This document shows positions 8,329-15,300 of a stretch of DNA of 64,000 bases, piece after piece. Origin of the DNA: JALOLV01 sp046295175 (GTDB lineage: Bacteria; Bacteroidota; Bacteroidia; Cytophagales; Spirosomataceae); the NCBI GenBank assembly GCA_046295175.1, contig JBKBNY010000004.1:420591-484590 (forward strand), written 5' to 3'. The notes under the pieces were generated by a model. That model was given only the letters and a program-made list of their open reading frames with translations, did no database searches and was not told the origin of the DNA. The translations under genes and the position numbers were made by a program. Position 1 is the stretch's first letter. The number at the start of each line of letters is the position of its first letter.

Positions 8329-10098
8329 TTATAATTCAACCATTTCTTGGGTTTCGGCTTGAAAAATATATTCTACAGTTGTTACCAAATCGGTTTCAGT
8401 TATCCGTTTCACCTGCCAATCTACTTCTCCAACGTATTTTTTAGTAATTTTTTGTGCTTTGTCAATAATTGATTTGATAAATGGATGCTTAGGCTGCCCA
8501 ACCGATTTTCCGAAATCTTCGATATCAGATTTAAACATTAAATTGATTGGAATCTGATACATAGACCCATTTTTTGCTGCACAAATTGCAACGGGTTGGT
8601 ACTCGACCGATGCCGACAATTCACCAAATTTCTTTTGAGCAATCTTGTACTCTTCATCGGTTTCGCCAAAAATTACTGCTACTTTTTTACGGCTTGCCCC
8701 GACCCTATCAGCAATTTTAGCATCAATTCGAGTCAATAACTCTCTTAGTCCAGTCGTATTTTTACCAGTACGGATACGCTCACGAATTGATTGCCGAATC
8801 ATGTAAGTTATTGATTGCGAGACACTTAGACCTATTTCGGCCATCTGTTTAAAGATGAGCGAGGATGGTGACATTCCAGGAAGTGTATTTGGGTCATGCA
8901 ATAATACCCGACTATCAGGAGTTAAGAAACCATCAATTCGAGTAACAACACCAAAGCCAAGCGAATTAAATACCTTCAAGATACTATCATGAATTTTATT
9001 CAAATTCTCAATACTCGTATCTACCGGAATTCTCTTCTTTGTAACGTTTGACTTATATTTTGATTTGAAGTCGAATGTCTGAATTTCGCCGTATATTTCG
9101 GTCGGAGGTAAAGCCACGGCTGTACCATCCTCTTCTTGAATTACCCCACATGAAAACTCTTGCCCAACGACAAACTCCTCAATCATCACATGGTCTTCGG
9201 CATTGGCAGAAACAACCGTGACAGAATCCGAAATGTATAAAACAGCGTCTAATTCTTCCATCAAATCGGCTGGGTGATAAATCGTTTTGCCATTCACCAA
9301 TACCGGAAATCCCAAACCTTCATCAAGATTTGTTGCTTTCTCCATTGTGTGGCGTTTTTGGCGTTCGGTCATTTTCTCCCATTCACGCTTGTAAACAACC
9401 CATTCAAAAAAGCATTGATTTACAGCTTTAGTAAATTCTTCAAGGCTACGTTTACGTACAATTGCAACCCCAATCGAAGAACCTTGGTGCGGGGCTTTTA
9501 CTACAAACGGAAATCCAAGGTAATTGATTAAATCGGTAAAAAGTTTAGATTTATCTGCCTCATACCATTGGTCACGGGTAAAAGTCTGCATTTTTTTACG
9601 CTGACCAGTCACCAACGAAATCAATTTATTTTGCATTGGTTTGTCGATTCCAACTGCCGAACCCATCAAACCAGGTCCCATATACGGGATTCCGTACCAT
9701 TCGAGTAAACCTTGAATACTACCATCTTCGGCATGAGGACCGTGCATAATTACAAACGCAAAATCCATCATTTCAGCTAATTCGTCTGGACGAACCTGCT
9801 TACCAATTTTGTAGATAAGTTTATAAAGTTGATTTTCGTTTAATTTTCCAAGAGATTCGATGTAAACCCTAAAGCCACGGTTAAGGTTTTTTGATGGATA
9901 AAACTCACGGATAGATTCTTCATACAATAGCTCAGGATTAATTGCAATAAAATGACCCAAACTATCTACAAAAATTGCGACAGGCTCAAATATTGCCTTA
10001 TCGATGTGTTCGAAGGCAGTTTTACCACCTAAATATGAAATTTCTCTTTCGCGTGACTGTCCGCCAAAAAATACCCCGACTTTAATTTTATTAGCCAT
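8329..10098 (-). CDS. Long D-alanine--D-alanine ligase-like ATP-grasp protein
   Basis: A 589-residue protein, far longer than typical Ddl (300-370). Residues 4-65 form the pre-ATP-grasp domain (KVGVFFGGQSREREIS); the ATP-grasp part shows EDGSIQGLLEWYGIPYMGPG (124-143), the lid KAPHQGSSIGVAIV (201-214), EEFVVGQEFSCGVI (307-320) and RIDG (387-390). Oddities: an insertion of about 70 mostly charged residues at 231-303; the metal site normally written ExN is DPN (402-404); and residues 470-530 (KKVAVIFGETDEEYKIAQKK then YQPVAI) resemble the N-terminal domain again, as if it had been duplicated at the C-terminus. It may be a true peptidoglycan Ddl of an extended Cytophagales type or a paralogue ligating another pair of substrates. 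The upstream minus-strand gene (NifU-like) is separated by a terminator, so it is monocistronic. Confidence 0.8.
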   Translation of the reverse strand: MANKIKVGVFFGGQSREREISYLGGKTAFEHIDKAIFEPVAIFVDSLGHFIAINPELLYEESIREFYPSKNLNRGFRVYIESLGKLNENQLYKLIYKIGKQVRPDELAEMMDFAFVIMHGPHAEDGSIQGLLEWYGIPYMGPGLMGSAVGIDKPMQNKLISLVTGQRKKMQTFTRDQWYEADKSKLFTDLINYLGFPFVVKAPHQGSSIGVAIVRKRSLEEFTKAVNQCFFEWVVYKREWEKMTERQKRHTMEKATNLDEGLGFPVLVNGKTIYHPADLMEELDAVLYISDSVTVVSANAEDHVMIEEFVVGQEFSCGVIQEEDGTAVALPPTEIYGEIQTFDFKSKYKSNVTKKRIPVDTSIENLNKIHDSILKVFNSLGFGVVTRIDGFLTPDSRVLLHDPNTLPGMSPSSLIFKQMAEIGLSVSQSITYMIRQSIRERIRTGKNTTGLRELLTRIDAKIADRVGASRKKVAVIFGETDEEYKIAQKKFGELSASVEYQPVAICAAKNGSMYQIPINLMFKSDIEDFGKSVGQPKHPFIKSIIDKAQKITKKYVGEVDWQVKRITETDLVTTVEYIFQAETQEMVEL

Positions 10099-10189
10099 CT
10101 CGTTTGCTGGTTGAGTGATTTTTTTCCTCTCAAATCAATAATTATTCAAATTTGGAAAAAATAAGGAAAACAGGCAAATTTTATCCCGA

Positions 10190-10226
10190 AATAAAATAAA
10201 AAAGCCGTTCAATTTGATTGAACGGC
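10190..10226 (-). terminator. Intrinsic terminator after the NifU-like gene
   Basis: Ten-pair stem GCCGTTCAAT (10204-10213) / ATTGAACGGC (10217-10226) with loop TTG; on the minus strand it is followed by TTTTTTATTTTATTT. It closes the Mrp/NifU transcript. Confidence 0.8.
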
Positions 10227-10248
10227 AGTGAAAATAAATAATATTTTA

Positions 10249-10497
10249 TCAATTAAAAGGAGTCAGATTAACTGCTTCTACGTGTAAAATCTCAGGAACA
10301 GATTTCTTAACTGCTTCTTCAAGCCCCGCCTTAAATGTCATAGTTGACATTGGGCATGAGCCACAGGCCCCCAACAACTCTAATTTAAGAGTCATATCGC
10401 TCGTTATTTCAACTATCTTCACGTTGCCACCGTCAGCTTCGAGGTAAGGTCTTACTGAATTTAAGGCAACTTCTATTTTTTCAATTAGTGCTTCCAT
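10249..10497 (-). CDS. NifU C-terminal-domain Fe-S scaffold/carrier
   Basis: An 82-residue protein consisting of only the NifU C-terminal domain: RPYLEADGGNVKIVE (16-30) and the cluster-binding LLGACGSCPMSTMTFKAGLE with the CxxC at residues 45 and 48. Such stand-alone domains dimerise and carry a 4Fe-4S cluster between two subunits for transfer to apo-proteins in the cytoplasm. The Mrp-type P-loop ATPase gene lies 91 bases upstream on the same strand, with no terminator between, so the two probably form an Fe-S cluster assembly pair. Start ATG at 10497; the length is normal for the family. Confidence 0.93.
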   Translation of the reverse strand: MEALIEKIEVALNSVRPYLEADGGNVKIVEITSDMTLKLELLGACGSCPMSTMTFKAGLEEAVKKSVPEILHVEAVNLTPFN

Positions 10498-10588
10498 TAA
10501 ATAAAATGGTTCTTTTAGTCAGAAACAAAATCATCAAATATTCAAAAATTAGAATATCTTCATATACAAATTTAAGGATATTCTTGCA

Positions 10589-11692
10589 TTATCCAACCAT
10601 TACCCGCTGGGTTTTCTCCAAAGTCGCATTGCGAATGGCAACTTGCTGTGCCAAAGCCTCTGCTGTTTGCTGAAACGCTTCACTTGTTATTGGTTCATCT
10701 TCCATCACAACAGGTCGGCCTTCATCGCCGCCTTCACGAATACTCTGGACTATCGGAATTTGCCCTAAAAGCGGTACTCCATTAGCTTCTGCCATTTCTT
10801 TACCTCCATCTTTACCAAACAAATAGTATTTATTATTAGGCAATTCGGCTGGAGTAAAGTAAGCCATGTTTTCTACGATACCCAAAATCGGAACATTAAT
10901 TTGAGCTTGTTTGAACATCGCAAAACCCTTTTTGACATCGGCCAAAGCAACTTTTTGTGGAGTTGTTACGACCACTGCCCCAGTTACAGGAACTGTCTGA
11001 ACTAATGTAAGGTGAATATCGCTTGTACCCGGAGGTAAATCTATCAATAAATAATCTAATTCGCCCCAATCAACATCTCCAAAGAATTGTCTGAGGGCTT
11101 GACTTGCCATTGGGCCTCTCCAAACAACTGCACTATCAGATGGAGTTAAAAATCCGATAGAAATCATTTTGATTCCGTACTGCATAATCGGCGAAATCAT
11201 ATTTTTTCCATCTTTTTGGGTAATTAATGGTTGTAAATCTTCTGCACCAAACATTAACGGAATCGAGGGTCCCGAAATATCAGCATCAATAATGCCAACC
11301 TTCGCCCCTGATTTTTTAAGTGCCATTGCCAAGTTAACCGTAACGGTTGATTTACCAACCCCACCTTTACCCGATGAAATAGCTATGATGTTTTTAACAC
11401 TCGGAAGTTGTGGTGAATTATTACGAACAGATGTAACGTCGGCCGTCATATTGATGATAACCTTTACATCTCTCGATAAATGCTTATGTATAGCATCAAC
11501 ACAACGTTGTTTGATTAGCTCTTTGAGTGGGCAAGCAGGTGTCGTAAGTACAACCGTAAATGAAACCTGATTGATACCAACCTCAATATCACGAATCATA
11601 TTTAGGGTAACAAGGTCTTTCTTTAAGTCTGGTTCTTCGACAGTACTGAGTGCTTGTAAAATTTTTTCTTTATTGATTGTTATTTCTCCCAT
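10589..11692 (-). CDS. mrp: Mrp/NBP35-type P-loop ATPase, Fe-S carrier
   Basis: A 367-residue protein. Residues 5-85 form an N-terminal MIP18/DUF59 domain (LTTPACPLKELI, Cys 54); residues 100-350 the ParA/MinD-like ATPase with the deviant Walker A SSGKGGVGKST (106-116), DADISGPSIP, and LIDLPPGTSD (Walker B region). The family loads and transfers 4Fe-4S clusters. In the well-studied ApbC proteins a CxxC near the C-terminal part holds the bridging cluster; at that position this protein has ENMAYFTPAELPNNKYYLFG without cysteine, which I recall as common in Bacteroidota. The only cysteines lie in the N-terminal domain, so cluster binding may differ. The NifU-like gene follows downstream. Confidence 0.92.
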   Translation of the reverse strand: MGEITINKEKILQALSTVEEPDLKKDLVTLNMIRDIEVGINQVSFTVVLTTPACPLKELIKQRCVDAIHKHLSRDVKVIINMTADVTSVRNNSPQLPSVKNIIAISSGKGGVGKSTVTVNLAMALKKSGAKVGIIDADISGPSIPLMFGAEDLQPLITQKDGKNMISPIMQYGIKMISIGFLTPSDSAVVWRGPMASQALRQFFGDVDWGELDYLLIDLPPGTSDIHLTLVQTVPVTGAVVVTTPQKVALADVKKGFAMFKQAQINVPILGIVENMAYFTPAELPNNKYYLFGKDGGKEMAEANGVPLLGQIPIVQSIREGGDEGRPVVMEDEPITSEAFQQTAEALAQQVAIRNATLEKTQRVMVG

Positions 11693-12023
11693 GATGATTT
11701 TTGCAACCCAACCACGAAAACAGCCGAGTTTAGATAAATTTAATCTGCAAAATAAATGTTTTTAAGCACCGAATCAAAATAATAAACTGGCTTCATTTAA
11801 TAATACAATCAGTCAATTAGATGACTTTTATATACATTACTAACCTCTAAATGGGCATTTTGGTTCGATTAATTTTGATGAATGAAGAATAAAATTTTAT
11901 GATGCAAAGCCTTGAAATTCATCACTTTACGTGTAAGTTTCAAAATTTCTCTGATAGTATTAAATCCAAAACAATGCTGATTACCGTAAGTATATTTGAA
12001 TTTAAACCTAAATAATTCGAATC
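11693..12023. other. 331-base divergent intergenic region, no gene seen
   Basis: AT-rich spacer between the divergent Mrp and fasciclin genes. It holds two plus-strand TAnnTTTG boxes (TAATTTTG at 11870-11877 and TATATTTG at 11991-11998), neither with a well-placed TTG, and an interrupted inverted repeat TTGAAA (11912-11917) / TTTCAA (11938-11943) around TTAC-GT-GTAA. No convincing small reading frame or RNA gene was found. Confidence 0.6.
11991..11998 (+). promoter_or_regulatory. -7 box for the fasciclin gene
   Basis: TATATTTG matches TAnnTTTG and lies 25 bases before the ATG at 12024. No TTG is found at the usual distance upstream, so the assignment rests on the -7 box alone. Confidence 0.4.
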
Positions 12024-12581
12024 ATGAAAACAATTTCAAAAACAATTTTTGCTGTAACTGTAACATTATTATCTGTTAGTTTCTCGAATGCTCAAACTGT
12101 AATTGTGGGAACAGAACAAATGTATCCTCAAAAAAATATCGTTGAGAATGCAGTCAACTCTAAAGCCCATACGACGCTTGTAGCCGCTGTAAAAGCTGCT
12201 GGTTTGGTAGAAACGCTGAAATCTGCTGGGCCATTTACAGTTTTTGCACCGGTGAATGACGCTTTCGAGAATCTTCCAGCGGGTACTGTAGAATCATTAC
12301 TTAAACCAGAAGCAAAAAGTACTTTAACTAAGGTTTTAACATACCACGTTTTGTCAGGAAAATACGATTTTGATGCAATTGCAAAAGAAATCAAGAAAGG
12401 TAACGGAACAGCAAGTTTCAAAACAGTTAGCGGTGGAACATTGACCGCCATGATGAATGGTTCACACAACATTACGTTAAAAGACGAGAATGGCAATTTG
12501 GCTAATATCACAACGTACGATGTGTATCAGTCGAATGGCGTAATTCACGTTCTTGATTCAGTGGTCTTACCGAAAATGTAA
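12024..12581 (+). CDS. Secreted fasciclin (FAS1) domain protein
   Basis: A 185-residue protein with a signal peptide (MKTISKTIFAVTVTLLSVSF, cleavage likely after SNA) and one FAS1 domain covering most of the rest. The FAS1 H1 region FTVFAPVNDAFENLPAGTVE (about residues 72-91) and the H2 region NGVIHVLDSVVLP at the very C-terminus are both present, with the YHVLSGKYD stretch between. FAS1 domains mediate adhesion or protein contacts at the cell surface or in the periplasm. No lipobox and no T9SS sorting domain are seen. It is monocistronic: -7 box at 11991, hairpin terminator at 12611. Confidence 0.92.
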   Translation: MKTISKTIFAVTVTLLSVSFSNAQTVIVGTEQMYPQKNIVENAVNSKAHTTLVAAVKAAGLVETLKSAGPFTVFAPVNDAFENLPAGTVESLLKPEAKSTLTKVLTYHVLSGKYDFDAIAKEIKKGNGTASFKTVSGGTLTAMMNGSHNITLKDENGNLANITTYDVYQSNGVIHVLDSVVLPKM

Positions 12582-12610
12582 GATTGTGGGTAAAAATTAG
12601 GGTAGTATCG

Positions 12611-12645
12611 AAATCCAAGTGTCGCTTGATGCTTGGATTTTTAAT
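12611..12645 (+). terminator. Intrinsic terminator after the fasciclin gene
   Basis: Stem AAATCCAAG (12611-12619) / CTTGGATTT (12632-12640) with a 12-base loop, followed by TTAATTT. It lies between the convergent fasciclin and nuoC genes. Confidence 0.6.
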
Positions 12646-12655
12646 TTATTATCGA

Positions 12656-13159
12656 TTAATATTTCACCTTGATTCCGTGATAAATCTCTTGTTCTAGGTA
12701 ATCTTTACGAAGCGGATGTCCCTGCCAGTCAGAAGGTAATAAAATTCTTCTCAAATCTGGGTGACCGACAAACTCGATTCCCACTAAATCATAAGCCTCA
12801 CGTTCGTGCCAATCGGCAGTACGCCAAATAGGAGTTAAGGAAGGAACTTTTGGTAGAATATTTTTTTCCAAATCGCCCCTCTCTACTTCGACTTTTAAAG
12901 TAAAATCGTGTTGGTAAGGAATCGACGTAAAGTTATAAATCACCTCAACAGTTCCGATTTCAGCACCGTTATCTATGGCAGTTATGCAAGCTAAAAAATC
13001 AAAATACAGTTGAGATTGAACATGCAAAAACTGAGCAATTTCGAGTAACCTTTCGGTAGAAACAGTAATACTATGCTGTGGCGAAGTAGTGTCTTCTTTG
13101 AGAATCACTTCTTTACCAAACATATTGATAATCAATTGTTTAATCTCTGAATATTGCAT
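12656..13159 (-). CDS. nuoC: NADH-quinone oxidoreductase subunit C
   Basis: A 167-residue protein matching the 30-kDa subunit of complex I: after an N-terminal alpha/beta region come VEVIYNFTSIPYQHDFTLKV and the signature WHEREAYDLVGIEFVGHPDL (about 116-135), then RRILLPSDWQGHPLRKDY. Subunit C sits in the peripheral arm between NuoB and NuoD. Here the gene stands alone, 19 bases downstream of pyrB on the same strand and without nuoB or nuoD next to it; the other subunits must be encoded elsewhere. Length and motifs are intact, so it looks functional. It is not fused to NuoD as in enterobacteria. Confidence 0.93.
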   Translation of the reverse strand: MQYSEIKQLIINMFGKEVILKEDTTSPQHSITVSTERLLEIAQFLHVQSQLYFDFLACITAIDNGAEIGTVEVIYNFTSIPYQHDFTLKVEVERGDLEKNILPKVPSLTPIWRTADWHEREAYDLVGIEFVGHPDLRRILLPSDWQGHPLRKDYLEQEIYHGIKVKY

Positions 13160-13178
13160 AGTATTATGTTATTATAAA

Positions 13179-14102
13179 TCAATTTTGCTGTGCCAAAAGG
13201 TACAATACTGCCATACGGACGGCCACACCGTTTTCTACTTGTTCAAGAATAATAGAATGATGAGAATCGGCAGCATCGCTGGTGAGTTCTACACCCCTAT
13301 TGATTGGTCCTGGGTGCATCAAAACAATCTCCTTGTTGAGTTCGTCAAGCATTTGTTTGTTAATTCCAAAATACAAAGAATATTCTCGTAAAGACGGAAA
13401 ATACTTAATTTGCTGTCTTTCTAACTGAATCCTAAGCACATTGGCAACATCGCACCATTTTAAGGCTTCTCTTACATCATGCGAAACTTTAACCCCTAAT
13501 TCGCTAATAAATTTCGGAATTAATGTATTTGGACCACAAACCATCACTTCTGCACCTTGCTTTTTTAAACAAAAAATATTTGACAACGCAACTCTTGAGT
13601 GCAGAATATCGCCGATAATTGCAATTTTTTTCCCTGCTAAATCATCCAATTTCTCCATCATCGAAAACGAATCCAAAAGAGCTTGCGTTGGGTGTTCGTG
13701 CGTTCCATCACCTGCATTTACAATATTTGCCCCTATTTTCTTCGATAAATAATGCGGAGCACCCGGACTACTATGACGCATCACAATCATATCAACTTTC
13801 ATCGCCAAAATATTATTGACAGTATCGAGGAGCGTCTCACCTTTTTTTACCGAACTACCCGATGCCGAAAAGTTAATCACATCGGCCGACAACCTTTTTT
13901 GAGCTAATTCAAATGATAATCTTGTACGGGTCGAGTTTTCAAAAAAAACGTTGGCTATTGTAACATCGCGAAGCGACGGCACTTTTTTGATTGGACGATT
14001 GATAACTTCTTTAAATTCTTTGGCTGTCTCAAGAATGAGTTGGATGTCGTTTGGGGTAAGGTCTTTTATTCCGAGTAGGTGCTTGGTGCTTAATGATTGC
14101 AT
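13179..14102 (-). CDS. pyrB: Aspartate carbamoyltransferase catalytic subunit
   Basis: A 307-residue enzyme that makes N-carbamoyl-aspartate from carbamoyl phosphate and aspartate in pyrimidine synthesis. The carbamoyl-phosphate loop FFENSTRTRLSFE (about 54-66), MRHSSPGAPHYL, the HPTQALLD motif (about 139-146) and the late LMHPGPINRGVE loop are all present, so the active site is complete. No pyrI regulatory subunit or other pyr genes are adjacent. It is followed by nuoC 19 bases downstream, probably on the same transcript. A TACCTTTG box (14126-14133) upstream may be its promoter. Confidence 0.96.
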   Translation of the reverse strand: MQSLSTKHLLGIKDLTPNDIQLILETAKEFKEVINRPIKKVPSLRDVTIANVFFENSTRTRLSFELAQKRLSADVINFSASGSSVKKGETLLDTVNNILAMKVDMIVMRHSSPGAPHYLSKKIGANIVNAGDGTHEHPTQALLDSFSMMEKLDDLAGKKIAIIGDILHSRVALSNIFCLKKQGAEVMVCGPNTLIPKFISELGVKVSHDVREALKWCDVANVLRIQLERQQIKYFPSLREYSLYFGINKQMLDELNKEIVLMHPGPINRGVELTSDAADSHHSIILEQVENGVAVRMAVLYLLAQQN

Positions 14103-14125
14103 TCTTTTTGCAAATGAAAGTTTTG

Positions 14126-14133
14126 CAAAGGTA
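14126..14133 (-). promoter_or_regulatory. -7 box for pyrB
   Basis: On the minus strand TACCTTTG matches TAnnTTTG, 23 bases before the pyrB start. No TTG at the usual distance was found. Confidence 0.35.
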
Positions 14134-14160
14134 AAAAATTATCAAATCGAAGAGAAGTAA

Positions 14161-14194
14161 AAATAAAAAATCCTGACTTTTGGGTCAGGATTTT
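14161..14194 (-). terminator. Intrinsic terminator after the 66-residue gene
   Basis: Eleven-pair stem AAAATCCTGAC (14167-14177) / GTCAGGATTTT (14184-14194), loop TTTTGG; the minus strand then reads TTTATTTT. It lies 6 bases beyond the stop codon and insulates pyrB from upstream transcription. Confidence 0.75.
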
Positions 14195-14200
14195 GAAAAA

Positions 14201-14401
14201 CTATGCGATTTGTGTACGCCTAAAAACTTTATTGATAATACCTCTGTAAATATTGCCGAATCTATCGTAGCACCATTTTCTCAACTCTTTTCTTTCGTAG
14301 GGTATTAATCTTTTAATTGCTTTTTTTAATTCTTTCTCAAAAAGTTCTTTATCAAAACTGACCTTTTCGAGAATCATTTTTACATATTCGAATGTTGTCA
14401 T
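14201..14401 (-). CDS. Small highly charged protein of unknown function
   Basis: A 66-residue reading frame (ATG at 14401) that begins MTTFEYVKMILEKVSFDKEL and continues with alternating Lys/Glu and RKELRKWCYDRF. It is strongly basic and predicted helical, with no signal peptide or membrane segment. Support for a real gene: it has its own strong terminator six bases downstream, it fills a gap without an overlapping gene on the other strand, and its composition is protein-like. It resembles short hypothetical proteins I have seen in Cytophagales genomes, for which no function is known. A DNA- or RNA-binding role would be only a guess from its charge. Confidence 0.65.
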   Translation of the reverse strand: MTTFEYVKMILEKVSFDKELFEKELKKAIKRLIPYERKELRKWCYDRFGNIYRGIINKVFRRTQIA

Positions 14402-14543
14402 AGCACACCGTTATGTTTAATACTTAGGGTAAAAAAATGGGTTATACTTAAACACCATGTAAAAATAATAAGAATTAATTTAATTATACCAAGAATTAAT
14501 TATTTTTTTACAATGAGTATGTTAACCAAATCTAATTGCATAA

Positions 14544-14559
14544 CGGTAAATTGTTACCG
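14544..14559. repeat. Short inverted repeat in the spacer
   Basis: CGGTAA (14544-14549), ATTG, TTACCG (14554-14559), a perfect 6-bp inverted repeat in the 222-base AT-rich spacer between the small protein gene and the lipoprotein gene. The same spacer has two copies of AAGAATTAATT near 14469 and 14492. The role is unknown; it could be a regulator-binding site. Confidence 0.3.
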
Positions 14560-14600
14560 AAATTTTAGAATGGTGATAGATTGTAGCTATAAAGTATAGT

Positions 14601-14625
14601 ACAAAAAAAGCGGCATTGGCCGCTT
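14601..14625 (-). terminator. Intrinsic terminator overlapping the lipoprotein stop codon
   Basis: Stem AAGCGGC (14608-14614) / GCCGCTT (14619-14625), loop ATTG; the minus strand continues TTTTTTTGT. The outer stem includes the TAA stop at 14624-14626. Confidence 0.75.
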
Positions 14626-15175
14626 ATATCTCCTTAGATGTTTTGCTAAATTTAACTTCGAGCCCTCTATCAATTTTAGACTGAACGGTCTTGATACTTA
14701 CTTGTCCAGATGGTTTGATTTTCCAAACTACCTCACCGCCAGTATCCGAAGGCTTCCCGTATTTAGTAGTAAACAGATTCGACATCGCAGCCTTCAGGCT
14801 ATCATTCGACGAATTGTTATTCATGTAAATATCGAGCTGGATTCCAGATACGGTTTGTTTGGAATCTTTCATGTAGAGAATGTCCACGGTTTCGAGGCTT
14901 TCGCTATCGAAAGTGTATCCAACATAAGAAGGCTCTTCTTCAAAGAGTTCGAGGGTTTCCTTCTTTTTAACTTCAGAAATCGGGTCTCCGAGTTTTACTC
15001 CCCTGAGTAAACCTTCACCAGTACCCATGATTTCTTTGAGTAGCCTCTGTGTATTGCTCACAGAAACGCTACGTGAATTAGGGTTAGCTATTAATGTATC
15101 CACGACTTGTTCTTGACTTTTTGGGTTATTGCATGAAGCAACAATCAAAAGTAATACCAAAAAACGAATTTTCAT
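14624..15175 (-). CDS. Predicted lipoprotein of unknown function
   Basis: A 183-residue protein with a lipoprotein signal MKIRFLVLLLIVASCNN (lipobox VASC, Cys 15). The mature part is polar. Its central section (LRGVKLGDPISEVKKKETLE, then TFDSESLETVDILYM) and the later GIQLDIYMNN and VVWKIKPSGQVSIKTV look like a small alpha/beta domain of the kind that compares a calculated value, but I do not recognise the family. It is likely attached to the outer or inner membrane in the periplasm. It is monocistronic by its terminator, and the barrel gene upstream is 125 bases away. Confidence 0.75.
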   Translation of the reverse strand: MKIRFLVLLLIVASCNNPKSQEQVVDTLIANPNSRSVSVSNTQRLLKEIMGTGEGLLRGVKLGDPISEVKKKETLELFEEEPSYVGYTFDSESLETVDILYMKDSKQTVSGIQLDIYMNNNSSNDSLKAAMSNLFTTKYGKPSDTGGEVVWKIKPSGQVSIKTVQSKIDRGLEVKFSKTSKEI

Positions 15176-15300
15176 AATTTTTTGAAAAAAAAATATTTAT
15201 TGAAATATAAGAAAGCTAAAATAGTGATTCTAAATAATAACCTAAAGTAAGAAAATAGCTAAAAAACCTTGATAAAACAGCCTTTTGACTAACAAAAACC

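Noticed and set aside
11169..11570. Plus-strand frame of 133 codons
   Set aside because: It is the antisense of the Mrp ATPase, whose motifs prove the minus frame.
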